Assembly (NCBI GenBank): GCA_024277515.1
Contig: JAJRVB010000148.1
Location: forward strand, 1 to 6,648
Length of the DNA stretch: 6,648 bases
Source of the DNA: Nitrospirota bacterium
GTDB taxonomy: Bacteria; Nitrospirota; Thermodesulfovibrionia; UBA6902
Reading direction: 5' to 3'
Below the pieces are notes generated by a model. The model ran no database searches, was not told the DNA's origin, and was given only the letters and a program-made list of their open reading frames with translations. The translations under genes and the position numbers were made by a program. Shown piece after piece: positions 1 through 5,519 of this stretch; positions within the stretch are counted from its first letter, which is position 1; the number at the start of each line of letters is the position of its first letter.

Positions 1-1
1 G

Positions 2-544
2 ACCGCACTCAGGGCGGAAATCGGTATGGTCTTTCAGCACTTCAATCTATATCCGCACAAAACAGCAATCAGTAACATAACTCTTGCGCCGCGCAAAGTG
101 AGGGGATTAAACAAGCGCAAGGCAACGGAAAGGGCCCGGAAACTGCTCGAAAAAGTCGGGCTCAGCCATAAGAGTGATGCATTTCCGGTGCAATTGTCAG
201 GGGGCGAGCAGCAGCGCGTAGCCATCGCAAGGAGTCTGGCCATGGAGCCGAAAATCATGCTCTTTGACGAGCCGACCTCAGCGCTTGACCCTGAGCTGAT
301 CAATGAAGTCCTTGATGTGATGACCTCACTTGCCAGAGAAGGTATGACCATGGTCGTTGTCACACATGAAATAGGCTTTGCCCAGAAGGTCGCGGACAGG
401 GTCGTATTCATGGACAACGGAGAAGTCATTGAAATAGGCACCCCGCCTGATATTTTTGTAAATCCCCACCATCCGAGAACAAAGGACTTCATGAGCAGCG
501 TATTTCACATTCCTGTCTTTGACGAATCAATAGAGGAGGAATAA
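2..544 (+). CDS. Polar amino acid ABC transporter ATP-binding protein (GlnQ/GltL type), 5' end cut by window
   Basis: This is the ATPase subunit of an amino acid import system; it hydrolyses ATP on the cytoplasmic face to drive the two permeases encoded next. The reading frame is open from base 2, before the ATG at 26, and the residues before that ATG (TALRAEIG) fit the family, so 26 is internal. About 180 residues are visible out of roughly 240 usual; the Walker A part lies outside the window. Visible motifs are the Q-loop MVFQHFNLYPH (26-58), the ABC signature LSGGEQQR (194-217), Walker B IMLFDEP (254-274), the D-loop SALD (278-289) and the H-loop histidine in VVTHE (codon 365-367). The C-terminal end (GTPPDIFVNP...FMSSVF) is typical of GlnQ/GltL/HisP proteins. 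The stop at 542-544 follows a strong GAGGAGGA sequence that probably serves the next gene. The exact amino acid carried cannot be read from this subunit. Confidence 0.95.
   Translation, partial: TALRAEIGMVFQHFNLYPHKTAISNITLAPRKVRGLNKRKATERARKLLEKVGLSHKSDAFPVQLSGGEQQRVAIARSLAMEPKIMLFDEPTSALDPELINEVLDVMTSLAREGMTMVVVTHEIGFAQKVADRVVFMDNGEVIEIGTPPDIFVNPHHPRTKDFMSSVFHIPVFDESIEEE
533..540 (+). promoter_or_regulatory. Shine-Dalgarno sequence for the first permease gene
   Basis: GAGGAGGA lies within the last codons of the ATPase gene. It is about 6 bases before the in-frame ATT at 547, a normal spacing, but 66 bases before the first in-frame ATG at 607. It is therefore the main argument that translation of the permease starts near 547 rather than at 607. 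Confidence 0.6.
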
Positions 545-546
545 AT

Positions 547-1284
547 ATTTTTGAATTAGCCTATGAGTTTGACTGGGGCATCCCGTTCAGGGAGCCTTAT
601 CTCTCGATGATGATTACCGGTGCAAAGCTCACCATGATTCTGATGGTGACCACAACAGTCACCTCGCTCCTGCTGGGCACTGTGATCGCCATCATGAGGA
701 TATCAAGGATCACGGTCCTGCGGACATTAGGCTCCATCTATGTAGAAATCTTTCGCAATATCCCGGGCCTGTTCTGGATACTTTTTTTTTATTTCATGTT
801 TCCGGAGCTGCTCCCTTCAAACTGGGGAGCGTATCTTAATTCCCTCGATTATTACCCCGTCATAGCCGGCATAATGGGGCTGACCGTAGACAATGCCTCT
901 TATGTCTCTGATATCCTGCGCGGAGGAAGGCTGGCGATACCGCACGGCCAGAGGGAGGCGGCAATCTCCACTGGACTCAGCCGGATACAGCAGTATCTCC
1001 ATATCCTCCTCCCCCAGATGTTCAGGGCCGCGCTGCCTCCCCTCGGCACCAGGATGGTACACAACTTTAAAAATACATCCCTCTGCATGGCTATCACCGC
1101 CCCTGAAATTACTTGGGCGACACAGCAGATAGAATCTCTTACCTTCCGGGGGATAGAAGCCACAACCATAGCAACGCTTTTTTATATTGCCCTGGCAGGT
1201 GTCATGGTTTCCCTTATTATTATTCTTGAAAAGATGCTGAAAATCGACATCTCCAGCATAAGTCATTCAAAGGCCGCAGAATAG
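547..1284 (+). CDS. Amino acid ABC transporter permease, first subunit (GltJ type); probable ATT start
   Basis: Integral inner-membrane permease of the HisMQ/GltJK family, which forms the import channel with the product of the next gene. The EAA loop that docks on the ATPase is clear: REAAISTGLSR followed by HILLPQM. The segments SIYVEIFRNIP and FPELLPSNWG match the family well. Hydrophobic stretches suggest about five membrane helices. The first in-frame ATG is at 607 and would give 225 residues; a conventional gene finder would choose it. I prefer 547 (ATT, 245 residues) because codons 553-606 encode FELAYEFDWGIPFREPYLS, a stretch like the N-terminus of family members just before helix 1, and because GAGGAGGA at 533-540 is correctly spaced for it. 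ATT is a rare start codon, so a substitution or sequencing error in an original ATG is possible. An AGGGAG at 589-594 lies 12 bases before 607, so that start is not excluded. The gene follows the ATPase by 2 bases and precedes the second permease by 1. Confidence 0.9.
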   Translation: MFELAYEFDWGIPFREPYLSMMITGAKLTMILMVTTTVTSLLLGTVIAIMRISRITVLRTLGSIYVEIFRNIPGLFWILFFYFMFPELLPSNWGAYLNSLDYYPVIAGIMGLTVDNASYVSDILRGGRLAIPHGQREAAISTGLSRIQQYLHILLPQMFRAALPPLGTRMVHNFKNTSLCMAITAPEITWATQQIESLTFRGIEATTIATLFYIALAGVMVSLIIILEKMLKIDISSISHSKAAE

Positions 1285-1285
1285 C

Positions 1286-2083
1286 ATGGATCTTATCGAG
1301 CAATTTTCAAACTTCAATTTTTACCTGCTCGGCCCTTACCCGAGGGGCGATATAGGCGGTCTCATGCTCAACATCATCATGGCATTTCTCGCCATCGGCA
1401 TAAGCTTTTCATTCGGCATAATACTTGGGTACAGCAGGCTTTCGTGCAGACCGTACATTAAATTCCCGTGCATAGCATACATAGAACTCGTTAGGTCAAC
1501 CCCGCTGATCATGATAATTTTCTGGTTTTATTTTTTCCTGCCGTATATATTCGGCAGGAACATAACGATATTCTGGAGTGCGGTCATATCTCTCTGTGTG
1601 TACGCAGCCGCTTATCAGGCCGAGATCGTCAGGGCGGGCATTATGGCCGTACCCAGGGGACAGCTAGAGGCGGCATTATCGACCGGCATGTCACGGTACG
1701 GAGCGATGAGGCATGTTATCCTGCCCCAGGCATTCAAGATGATGCTCCCCTCTTTTGTAAGTTTTTTTGTTTCACTGTTTAAAGATACCTCCATTACTTA
1801 CATTATTGGTGTTATCGAACTGACTCAGACAGGAATTATCATAAGTCAGCGGCAGCCTGACCGGATGTTAGCCGCGTATGTCAGCATGGCCATCGGCTTC
1901 TGGGTCGTCTGTTTCACCATGTCCCGTCTTGCAAGAAGGCTCGAAAAGAGGATCGGCGTATTTGATCTGGAGTCCATCCGGCCGGAGGCCTGCAGGGATG
2001 AATTTATGCTCCTGCCCAGGAAAAAAAGGATGGGCGAAGGCATGGAAGAAAACCCCTCATGCGCCCCATCCGATCAGTCATAA
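1286..2083 (+). CDS. Amino acid ABC transporter permease, second subunit (GltK type)
   Basis: Second membrane permease of the importer, homologous to the preceding one. The EAA loop is present as LEAALSTGMSR followed by HVILPQAFKMMLPSF; the conserved YIELVRSTPLIM segment and the later FKDTSITYIIGVIEL segment are family hallmarks. The ATG at 1286 comes one base after the upstream stop (1282-1284), with no strong Shine-Dalgarno sequence, so translational coupling is likely. At 265 residues it is about 40 longer than typical GltK proteins (about 224). The surplus is a hydrophilic tail after the last membrane helix, from about residue 222 (EKRIGVFDLESI) on, rich in charged residues, Met and Pro, of unknown purpose. 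The last codons overlap by 6 bp the end of the convergent transporter gene. I see no convincing intrinsic terminator for the operon here. Confidence 0.95.
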   Translation: MDLIEQFSNFNFYLLGPYPRGDIGGLMLNIIMAFLAIGISFSFGIILGYSRLSCRPYIKFPCIAYIELVRSTPLIMIIFWFYFFLPYIFGRNITIFWSAVISLCVYAAAYQAEIVRAGIMAVPRGQLEAALSTGMSRYGAMRHVILPQAFKMMLPSFVSFFVSLFKDTSITYIIGVIELTQTGIIISQRQPDRMLAAYVSMAIGFWVVCFTMSRLARRLEKRIGVFDLESIRPEACRDEFMLLPRKKRMGEGMEENPSCAPSDQS

Positions 2084-3322
2084 AGACCCCTCTTTTTTCT
2101 TCTCTTTTGAGGCAGTCAGGAAAGCCAGGAGCGCAATCGCCGCACCAAAGACGCCGACCGGCCAGAACTCACCGCCAAAATTACCGCCTTTCAGGTAATC
2201 CACGGCAAGACCAAGAATGGGCGCGATAATCATAATTGAGAATGATTGCGCCTGATTTTCGATTGAAAGCACGGTTGCCCCCTGAGTTTCCGAAGCGTGC
2301 TCTTCAAAACGGCTTATAAGGATCGGGTGCCAGAAGTTCTGCAAAAGCCATGAAAGGACAAAACCGAGAATCGCGAGTGTATAAAGCTTGAAATAGAGCA
2401 AAGGTAGCAGCATTAAATAGATAAGAAAGCTCGCCCCCCAGAGACGATGTGCCGCACTCTCTTCATCTCCGGCATAGTCACAAAATTTGTGGGCTTTCCG
2501 GCTCGCATATGCCGAGGCCATGTAAAGCACAAAATAGACCGCTCCCACAAGGAGAGCGCTTCGCTGTGTTTCATTCAGCATTACTCCTACGGGCAGCGCA
2601 AGCGCCGCGCCCTTTAAAATCGGCTGGAGATAATCTTTCGATGCCTTGAAAAATCCCGTAAAACCCATTGACTCAAGCATCAGCCGGCGGAGTGACTTCC
2701 GCTTCACCGAGATACTCAGCGATTCCCACAAATGTTTTGTCACGTCCTTTAAAGACACCTTGCCGGTCGGTTGACCGTCAAGCTCTCTTGGATAACCCGT
2801 AAAGTTTATGATCCCCGCGATATAGGGAATTATGGAAAAATAAAAAATAGATGTGTAGTTACTGCTTGCCATTACAAAAATTGCAGCCAGTATTACTGAA
2901 ACAGCAGAGCCGATCTTTGCCCATGAGCGCGTATATCCATAGACTTTTGTCTTTTCTTCAATACGATTCTCCAGACGCAGATAGGTAAAAATCATCGCTT
3001 TGTGTGTGCCTGTGCGGAACGCCTCACCTATCGCGAAAAAAAACATTGCAGCAAAAAGCTGCCAGAGCAGACCGCTTAAAGCGAAAATGACAAATGATAC
3101 AATGTAGGCTGCAAAGGAAAAGATCATCGCCTTGCGCCTCCCGTAAAGGTCGGCTGCCGCGCCGCTCGGGACCTCCATAAGGTTGACGCATATTTCACGG
3201 AAGGCAATGAGAAGGCCGATCTCGAAAAAGGACATCCCTTTTTCGAGAAACGCAAGTATCAGGAATGGTTCATAATACTGCTGATTTTTTAAGAATCCAT
3301 AAAGTGAAAAACGCCTGATCAT
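2078..3322 (-). CDS. Major facilitator superfamily (MFS) transporter
   Basis: A 414-residue secondary transporter with the usual MFS length and hydrophobic pattern (about 12 helices). MFS motif A between helices 2 and 3 is visible as SGAAADLYGRRK (about residues 53-64). A hydrophilic central loop (GQPTGKVSLKDVTKHLWES...KRKSLRR) separates the two halves, and the C-terminus is a short Lys/Glu-rich cytoplasmic tail. The substrate cannot be inferred; drug or metabolite efflux is common in the superfamily, but nothing here proves it. I chose the ATG at 3322 (MIRRFSLYGFLKN), where family-like sequence begins. An ATG at 3334 is the alternative. The frame also stays open to a TTG at 3382, but that would lie upstream of the probable transcription start. 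The gene is convergent with the ABC operon and overlaps it by 6 bp, so it is an independent unit. Confidence 0.9.
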   Translation of the reverse strand: MIRRFSLYGFLKNQQYYEPFLILAFLEKGMSFFEIGLLIAFREICVNLMEVPSGAAADLYGRRKAMIFSFAAYIVSFVIFALSGLLWQLFAAMFFFAIGEAFRTGTHKAMIFTYLRLENRIEEKTKVYGYTRSWAKIGSAVSVILAAIFVMASSNYTSIFYFSIIPYIAGIINFTGYPRELDGQPTGKVSLKDVTKHLWESLSISVKRKSLRRLMLESMGFTGFFKASKDYLQPILKGAALALPVGVMLNETQRSALLVGAVYFVLYMASAYASRKAHKFCDYAGDEESAAHRLWGASFLIYLMLLPLLYFKLYTLAILGFVLSWLLQNFWHPILISRFEEHASETQGATVLSIENQAQSFSIMIIAPILGLAVDYLKGGNFGGEFWPVGVFGAAIALLAFLTASKEKKKEGSL

Positions 3323-3371
3323 AATATCCCGCATTTTGTATAAAAAACAAGGAAGGATTTTGCCGTGACAG

Positions 3372-3401
3372 ATTGTAACCAAATTGAGATAAAGTTTTCA
3401 A
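3372..3401 (-). promoter_or_regulatory. Probable sigma70-type promoter of the MFS gene
   Basis: Read on the minus strand, TTGAAA (3401-3396) is followed after 18 bases by TACAAT (3377-3372). Transcription would start near 3365, giving a leader of about 40 bases before the ATG at 3322. This position argues against the TTG start at 3382. No operator was recognised. Confidence 0.5.
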
Positions 3402-3452
3402 ATTGCAAAAGCAGGAAAGTAAAGGCGTCATTTTCAGACTGGGGCAGCAGAA

Positions 3453-3464
3453 AGGCAAGGGGTC
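3453..3464 (+). repeat. Left copy of 12-bp direct repeat AGGCAAGGGGTC
   Basis: Identical to 5479-5490. It runs into GGGGTCTTGAATTTTA (3459-3474), where the HEPN fragment breaks off, so it may be the end of another, lost, REP-type element. The rest of 3402-3471 shows nothing I can identify. Confidence 0.6.
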
Positions 3465-3471
3465 TTGAATT

Positions 3472-3531
3472 TTAGCGTTGTGCCTGCTTAAGGCGATATT
3501 TAACAAGAGCGTTTATGTCTTCGCTTTTCAA
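3472..3531 (-). pseudogene. HEPN-domain protein, N-terminal fragment only
   Basis: Nineteen codons from a TTG start (3531-3529) to a TAA (3474-3472) read MKSEDINALVKYRLKQAQR. This resembles the beginning of HEPN proteins paired with MNT nucleotidyltransferases (typically acidic/polar residues, then I.ALI.YRL.QA.E.L). The TTG overlaps the stop of the preceding MNT remnant, the overlap usual for such pairs. A full HEPN protein has about 110-140 residues, so nearly all of it, including the RX4-6H active region, is missing. The break falls at the motif GGGGTCTTGAATTTTA (3459-3474), which supplies the stop codon. HEPN partners act as ribonuclease toxins or are AMPylated by their MNT partner; this fragment should be inactive. 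The assignment rests on a short stretch plus gene order. Confidence 0.5.
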
Positions 3532-3716
3532 ATAAGCACACCTTCTTTTTCAGCTGCCTGTGCAAGAAGAGAATAACGTTCAGGGCTTTCCTCCCATTCC
3601 TCCCGCGTAAAGACAACCGGGACCACAATAATACCATGTTCAAAACCGGCTTCCCATGCACAGTCGCTGACATATTCAAAATCCGTCTCACCTGAGGATT
3701 TATCGAGTGTATGTGT
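3528..3716 (-). pseudogene. MNT-type nucleotidyltransferase, C-terminal fragment
   Basis: A minus-strand reading frame ends at a TGA (3530-3528) and encodes about 62 residues with the pattern of the C-terminal half of minimal nucleotidyltransferases: DFEYVSDCAWEAGFEHG, then IIVVPVVFTREEWEES, then YSLLAQAAEKEGVLI. In the family this corresponds to the helix after the SDxD active site, the strand with (I/V)xPxxxxxEEW, and the closing ...I.REGV.. segment. The N-terminal half with the GSxxxGxxxxxSDxD catalytic motif is absent. The reading frame meets a stop (TGA, 3725-3723) inside the left inverted repeat of the transposase element, so the element marks the break. No N-terminal half is found on the other side, where only about 70 bases precede the next gene. 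It was probably the antitoxin of an MNT/HEPN module. Recognition is from pattern memory, not from a search. Confidence 0.6.
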
Positions 3717-3718
3717 AT

Positions 3719-3743
3719 GGGGTCAAACCTACAATATACATTT
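3719..3743 (+). repeat. Left terminal inverted repeat of the transposase element
   Basis: Begins GGGGTCAAACCTACA and continues A-TATACATTT. It matches the reverse complement of 4752-4776 at 24 of 25 positions (A/T difference at position 16). It contains CTAC at 3729-3732, i.e. GTAG on the minus strand. Confidence 0.9.
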
Positions 3744-3796
3744 TAGAACAGGTTTTTTGAAATAAATTCTCAAAATGATTAAACTTATTCAGGGAC

Positions 3797-4753
3797 ATGG
3801 CACGGCAATTAAGAATAGAGTATGAAGGAGCATTTTATCATATAACCTCACGAGGCAATCAAAGGGGACTGATATTCTGGGATGAGAAGGATAGAACACA
3901 ATTCAGAAAGATTATCAAAAGGACAAAAGATAGATACGGATATCTGCTGCATGCTTATGTATTCATGGATAACCACTATCATTTGCTTATAGAAACGCCG
4001 CATGCAAATATTAAGCAAATCATGCAAAACATAAATACAAGCTATACGGTTTATGTGAATATAAGGCATAAAAGGCGTGGACATCTTTTTCAAGGACGAT
4101 ATAAGGCATTTATAGTTCACAAGGAGAGTTATCTGCTGGAGTTAGGGCGGTATATACATTTAAATCCTGTAAGAGCAGGTATGGTGCAAAAAGCAGATGA
4201 TTACAGGTGGAGCAGTTATAAGGAATATGTTAATGGAAAAGTAAAGCATAAAATAACCGAGACGGATGATACGCTCTATTTATTTTCGAAGAAACGATCA
4301 GAAGCAATAAAGCGGTATCAAGAGTTTGTCTCTGCCGGGATGAAAAAGGAATCGCCATTGAATGAAGCAGTTGGCAGTGTGTTGGGGGACGAGACATTTA
4401 CTGGTAGAATGCTTGAATATCTGAAGATCGTTCCTGATAAAAAAGAAATACCCGACATAAAAAGAATTGAAACGAAATATAAATTGGAAGAAGTATTAAG
4501 AATCGTAGCCAGATATTATGGGATAAGAGAAGAGGAATTAATCAGCCGAAAAAGATCAACAGCGAGACAACGGAAGATGGCGATTTATCTATGCAAGGTA
4601 TTAACCACCAGAAAGAATGGAGATATTGGAAGAGCGTTTGGAATAGGTACGCAGGCGGTAACAAATGTAGTGACGGAAATTGAGCATCTCAAAGAAAAAA
4701 GGAAAAAAATCGCCTCGGAAATTCTCTCGATTAAAGAATCGATCAATAGCTAA
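3797..4753 (+). CDS. REP-associated tyrosine transposase (TnpA_REP, Y1/HUH) with DnaA domain IV-like C-terminus
   Basis: A 318-residue transposase of the COG1943/RAYT group. The N-terminal Y1 domain (residues 1-140) begins MARQLRIEYEGAFYHITSRGN, the standard opening. It contains the metal-binding HUH motif H60-Y61-H62 in MDNHYHLLIET and the segment RYIHLNPVRAG, in which Y119 is the probable catalytic tyrosine forming the 5'-phosphotyrosine link. After a linker, residues about 229-297 resemble DnaA domain IV, a helix-turn-helix DNA binder: VLRIVARYYGI, then RKRSTARQRKMAIYLCKVLT, then IGRAFGIGTQAVTNVVTEIE. Such long RAYTs are known, whereas the E. coli type has only about 165 residues. Key motifs are intact and there is no frameshift. 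The ATG at 3797 is preceded by AGGGA only about one base away, a poor Shine-Dalgarno spacing, so expression may be low. Lys- and AT-rich codon use differs from the ABC operon, consistent with transfer. Confidence 0.92.
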   Translation: MARQLRIEYEGAFYHITSRGNQRGLIFWDEKDRTQFRKIIKRTKDRYGYLLHAYVFMDNHYHLLIETPHANIKQIMQNINTSYTVYVNIRHKRRGHLFQGRYKAFIVHKESYLLELGRYIHLNPVRAGMVQKADDYRWSSYKEYVNGKVKHKITETDDTLYLFSKKRSEAIKRYQEFVSAGMKKESPLNEAVGSVLGDETFTGRMLEYLKIVPDKKEIPDIKRIETKYKLEEVLRIVARYYGIREEELISRKRSTARQRKMAIYLCKVLTTRKNGDIGRAFGIGTQAVTNVVTEIEHLKEKRKKIASEILSIKESINS

Positions 4754-4776
4754 ATGTATAATGTAGGTTTGACCCC
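4752..4776 (-). repeat. Right terminal inverted repeat of the transposase element
   Basis: Reverse complement of the left repeat with one mismatch. It overlaps the last two bases of the transposase stop codon (4751-4753). It holds GTAG at 4763-4766 on the plus strand, the mirror of the left repeat. Confidence 0.9.
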
Positions 4777-4791
4777 ACACACTTGATCAGT

Positions 4792-4820
4792 TTGACTTTG
4801 GCGGTCTTTGAGTTTACAAT
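4792..4820 (+). promoter_or_regulatory. Promoter of the toxin-antitoxin operon
   Basis: TTGACT (4792-4797), 17-base spacer, TACAAT (4815-4820): a strong sigma70-like promoter. Transcription would start near 4827, giving a short leader of about 26 bases to the antitoxin ATG. The -35 box begins only 10 bases after the outer edge of the transposase element's right repeat. Confidence 0.65.
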
Positions 4821-4833
4821 ATGAAGTATAAAC
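4812..4833 (+). promoter_or_regulatory. Candidate operator (inverted repeat) over the -10 box and start site
   Basis: GTTTACA, 8 bases, TATAAAC: an imperfect 7-bp inverted repeat (6 of 7 pairs) covering the -10 box and the probable transcription start. Phd/YefM antitoxins usually repress their own operon by binding such short palindromes, so this is a plausible site. In AT-rich DNA it could also be chance. Confidence 0.35.
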
Positions 4834-4852
4834 TTAAATAAGAGGTGAGCAG

Positions 4853-5107
4853 ATGAAAGCAACAGCAAAAGATCTTCGTTTTCATTCTCGTGAATTGCTC
4901 GATACTGTAAGCAGAGGCGAAGAGGTCATTATTACATATCGTGGACGTCCCTGTGCCAGGCTTGTGCCTATTGAACAAGATTCGAAGATAGAAAAAGAAA
5001 AGAAAGAAAATGAATTATTCGGCATCTGGCAGGATAATCCTGATGTAAAGGATGTATACAAATATATACGAAAATTAAGAAAAGGCAGATTTAAAGATGC
5101 TTGTTGA
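4853..5107 (+). CDS. Type II antitoxin, Phd/YefM family
   Basis: An 84-residue protein with the Phd/YefM N-terminal DNA-binding fold: MKATAKDLRFHSRELLDTVSRGEEVIITYRGRPCARLVPIE, in which the 'A..LR....ELL..V..GE.V.IT.RG.P.A.L.P' pattern is diagnostic. The charged C-terminal part (about residues 45-84, rich in Lys, Glu and Asp) should be the flexible segment that binds and neutralises the toxin. The ATG at 4853 has a good ribosome binding site, AGAGGTG at 4841-4847. The gene overlaps the PIN toxin by 11 bp, so production of the two is coupled, with the antitoxin first as usual. Its product, alone or with the toxin, probably represses the promoter at 4792-4820. Length and motifs are normal and it appears intact. 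Confidence 0.92.
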   Translation: MKATAKDLRFHSRELLDTVSRGEEVIITYRGRPCARLVPIEQDSKIEKEKKENELFGIWQDNPDVKDVYKYIRKLRKGRFKDAC

Positions 5108-5474
5108 TACTGATGTCCTGATCTGGTACATGAGGGGCAATAAACGTGCCTTTAAGGCAATTGGGGGAAATACAAATTTTCATATTTCCGTCATTACTTA
5201 CATTGAACTTGTCCAGGGGATGAGAAACAAGATGGAATTAAATGCATTAAGAAAGTCATTGCGAGGCTGGAACGCGTCCATTATTTATATAACTGAAGAA
5301 CTTTCAGCAAAAGCCATGTTCTATGTTGAACAACACTATTTAAACCGGTCCGTTGAATTAGCGGATGCATTTATAGGAGCAACTGCCGTGGCGTATGGTT
5401 TGCCTCTGTTAACGGGAAATGAAAAACATTATAAACCGCTGAAAGACGTCAGGGTGAAAAGATTTAATCCCTGA
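5097..5474 (+). CDS. PIN-domain ribonuclease toxin (VapC-like)
   Basis: A 125-residue PIN-domain protein, a metal-dependent endoribonuclease that as a toxin cuts RNA (tRNA or rRNA in studied VapCs) and stops translation. The acidic metal site is complete: D4 and D6 in MLVDTDVLIWYMRGN, E37 in SVITYIELVQG, and D90 in ELADAFIGATAVAYG. The family's TGN..H segment (residues 106-111, LLTGNEKHYKPL) and a short RVKRFNP end follow. The ATG at 5097 lies within the last codons of the antitoxin gene (11-bp overlap), with only a weak AAGGCAG upstream, suggesting translational coupling. The pairing of a Phd/YefM-type antitoxin with a PIN toxin is common. The gene looks active. The RNA target cannot be told from sequence. 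Confidence 0.92.
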   Translation: MLVDTDVLIWYMRGNKRAFKAIGGNTNFHISVITYIELVQGMRNKMELNALRKSLRGWNASIIYITEELSAKAMFYVEQHYLNRSVELADAFIGATAVAYGLPLLTGNEKHYKPLKDVRVKRFNP

Positions 5475-5478
5475 GAAG

Positions 5479-5490
5479 AGGCAAGGGGTC
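5479..5490 (+). repeat. Right copy of 12-bp direct repeat AGGCAAGGGGTC
   Basis: Identical to 3453-3464. The two copies bracket the MNT/HEPN remnant, the transposase element and the toxin-antitoxin operon. The GGGGTC core is also the tip of the transposase element's inverted repeats. Confidence 0.6.
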
Positions 5491-5519
5491 AGACCCGCGG
5501 ACATGGGACAAATCCATGT
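5486..5519 (+). repeat. Two adjacent small hairpins between the toxin gene and the rho-like gene
   Basis: GGGTC-A-GACCC (5486-5496) and ACATGG-GACAAAT-CCATGT (5501-5519) are perfect inverted repeats with 5-bp and 6-bp stems, 4 bases apart. Neither is followed by a T-run, so an intrinsic terminator is unlikely. They may be a REP-like pair, possibly the decayed end of a mobile repeat, since GGGGTC and a TCAAACC motif (5530-5536) are nearby. Confidence 0.4.

Larger units (their letters stand above)
3713..4782 (+). mobile_element. REP-associated tyrosine transposase element with terminal inverted repeats
   Basis: A compact unit of about 1.07 kb made of one transposase gene between inverted repeats. 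The core repeats are 3719-3743 and 4752-4776, 25 bp with one mismatch. Outside them the similarity continues for 6 more bases (GTGTAT against GTGTGT). The right repeat begins at the second base of the transposase stop codon, so there is no spare DNA on that side; on the left about 50 bases separate the repeat from the gene. No target-site duplication is visible, as expected for an HUH (Y1) enzyme working through single-stranded DNA. The left end sits in the MNT remnant. Confidence 0.75.

Noticed and set aside
817..1266. Long minus-strand open frame inside the first permease gene (also similar ones at 34-492, 3848-4120, 5489-5872, 5981-6427)
   Set aside because: These are antisense shadows of well-recognised genes and encode no plausible family.
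2050..2100. Possible bidirectional terminator between the convergent permease and MFS genes
   Set aside because: The repeated ACCCCTC is a direct repeat, not an inverted one; I found no stem followed by a T-run.
3323..3382. Longer N-terminus for the MFS transporter from a TTG at 3382
   Set aside because: The added residues do not look like the family's N-terminus, and the likely promoter (-10 at 3372-3377) would place the transcription start inside the extension.
3500..3691. 63-codon minus-strand open frame in the gap upstream of the MFS gene
   Set aside because: It overlaps the MNT fragment in another frame and has no recognisable family pattern; the MNT frame gives a coherent protein pattern, so this is a shadow.
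3713..4782. Classification as an IS200/IS605 element
   Set aside because: The transposase has RAYT-type sequence (YIHLNPVRAG, DnaA-like tail) and the ends are long terminal inverted repeats rather than subterminal hairpins; there is no TnpB gene.
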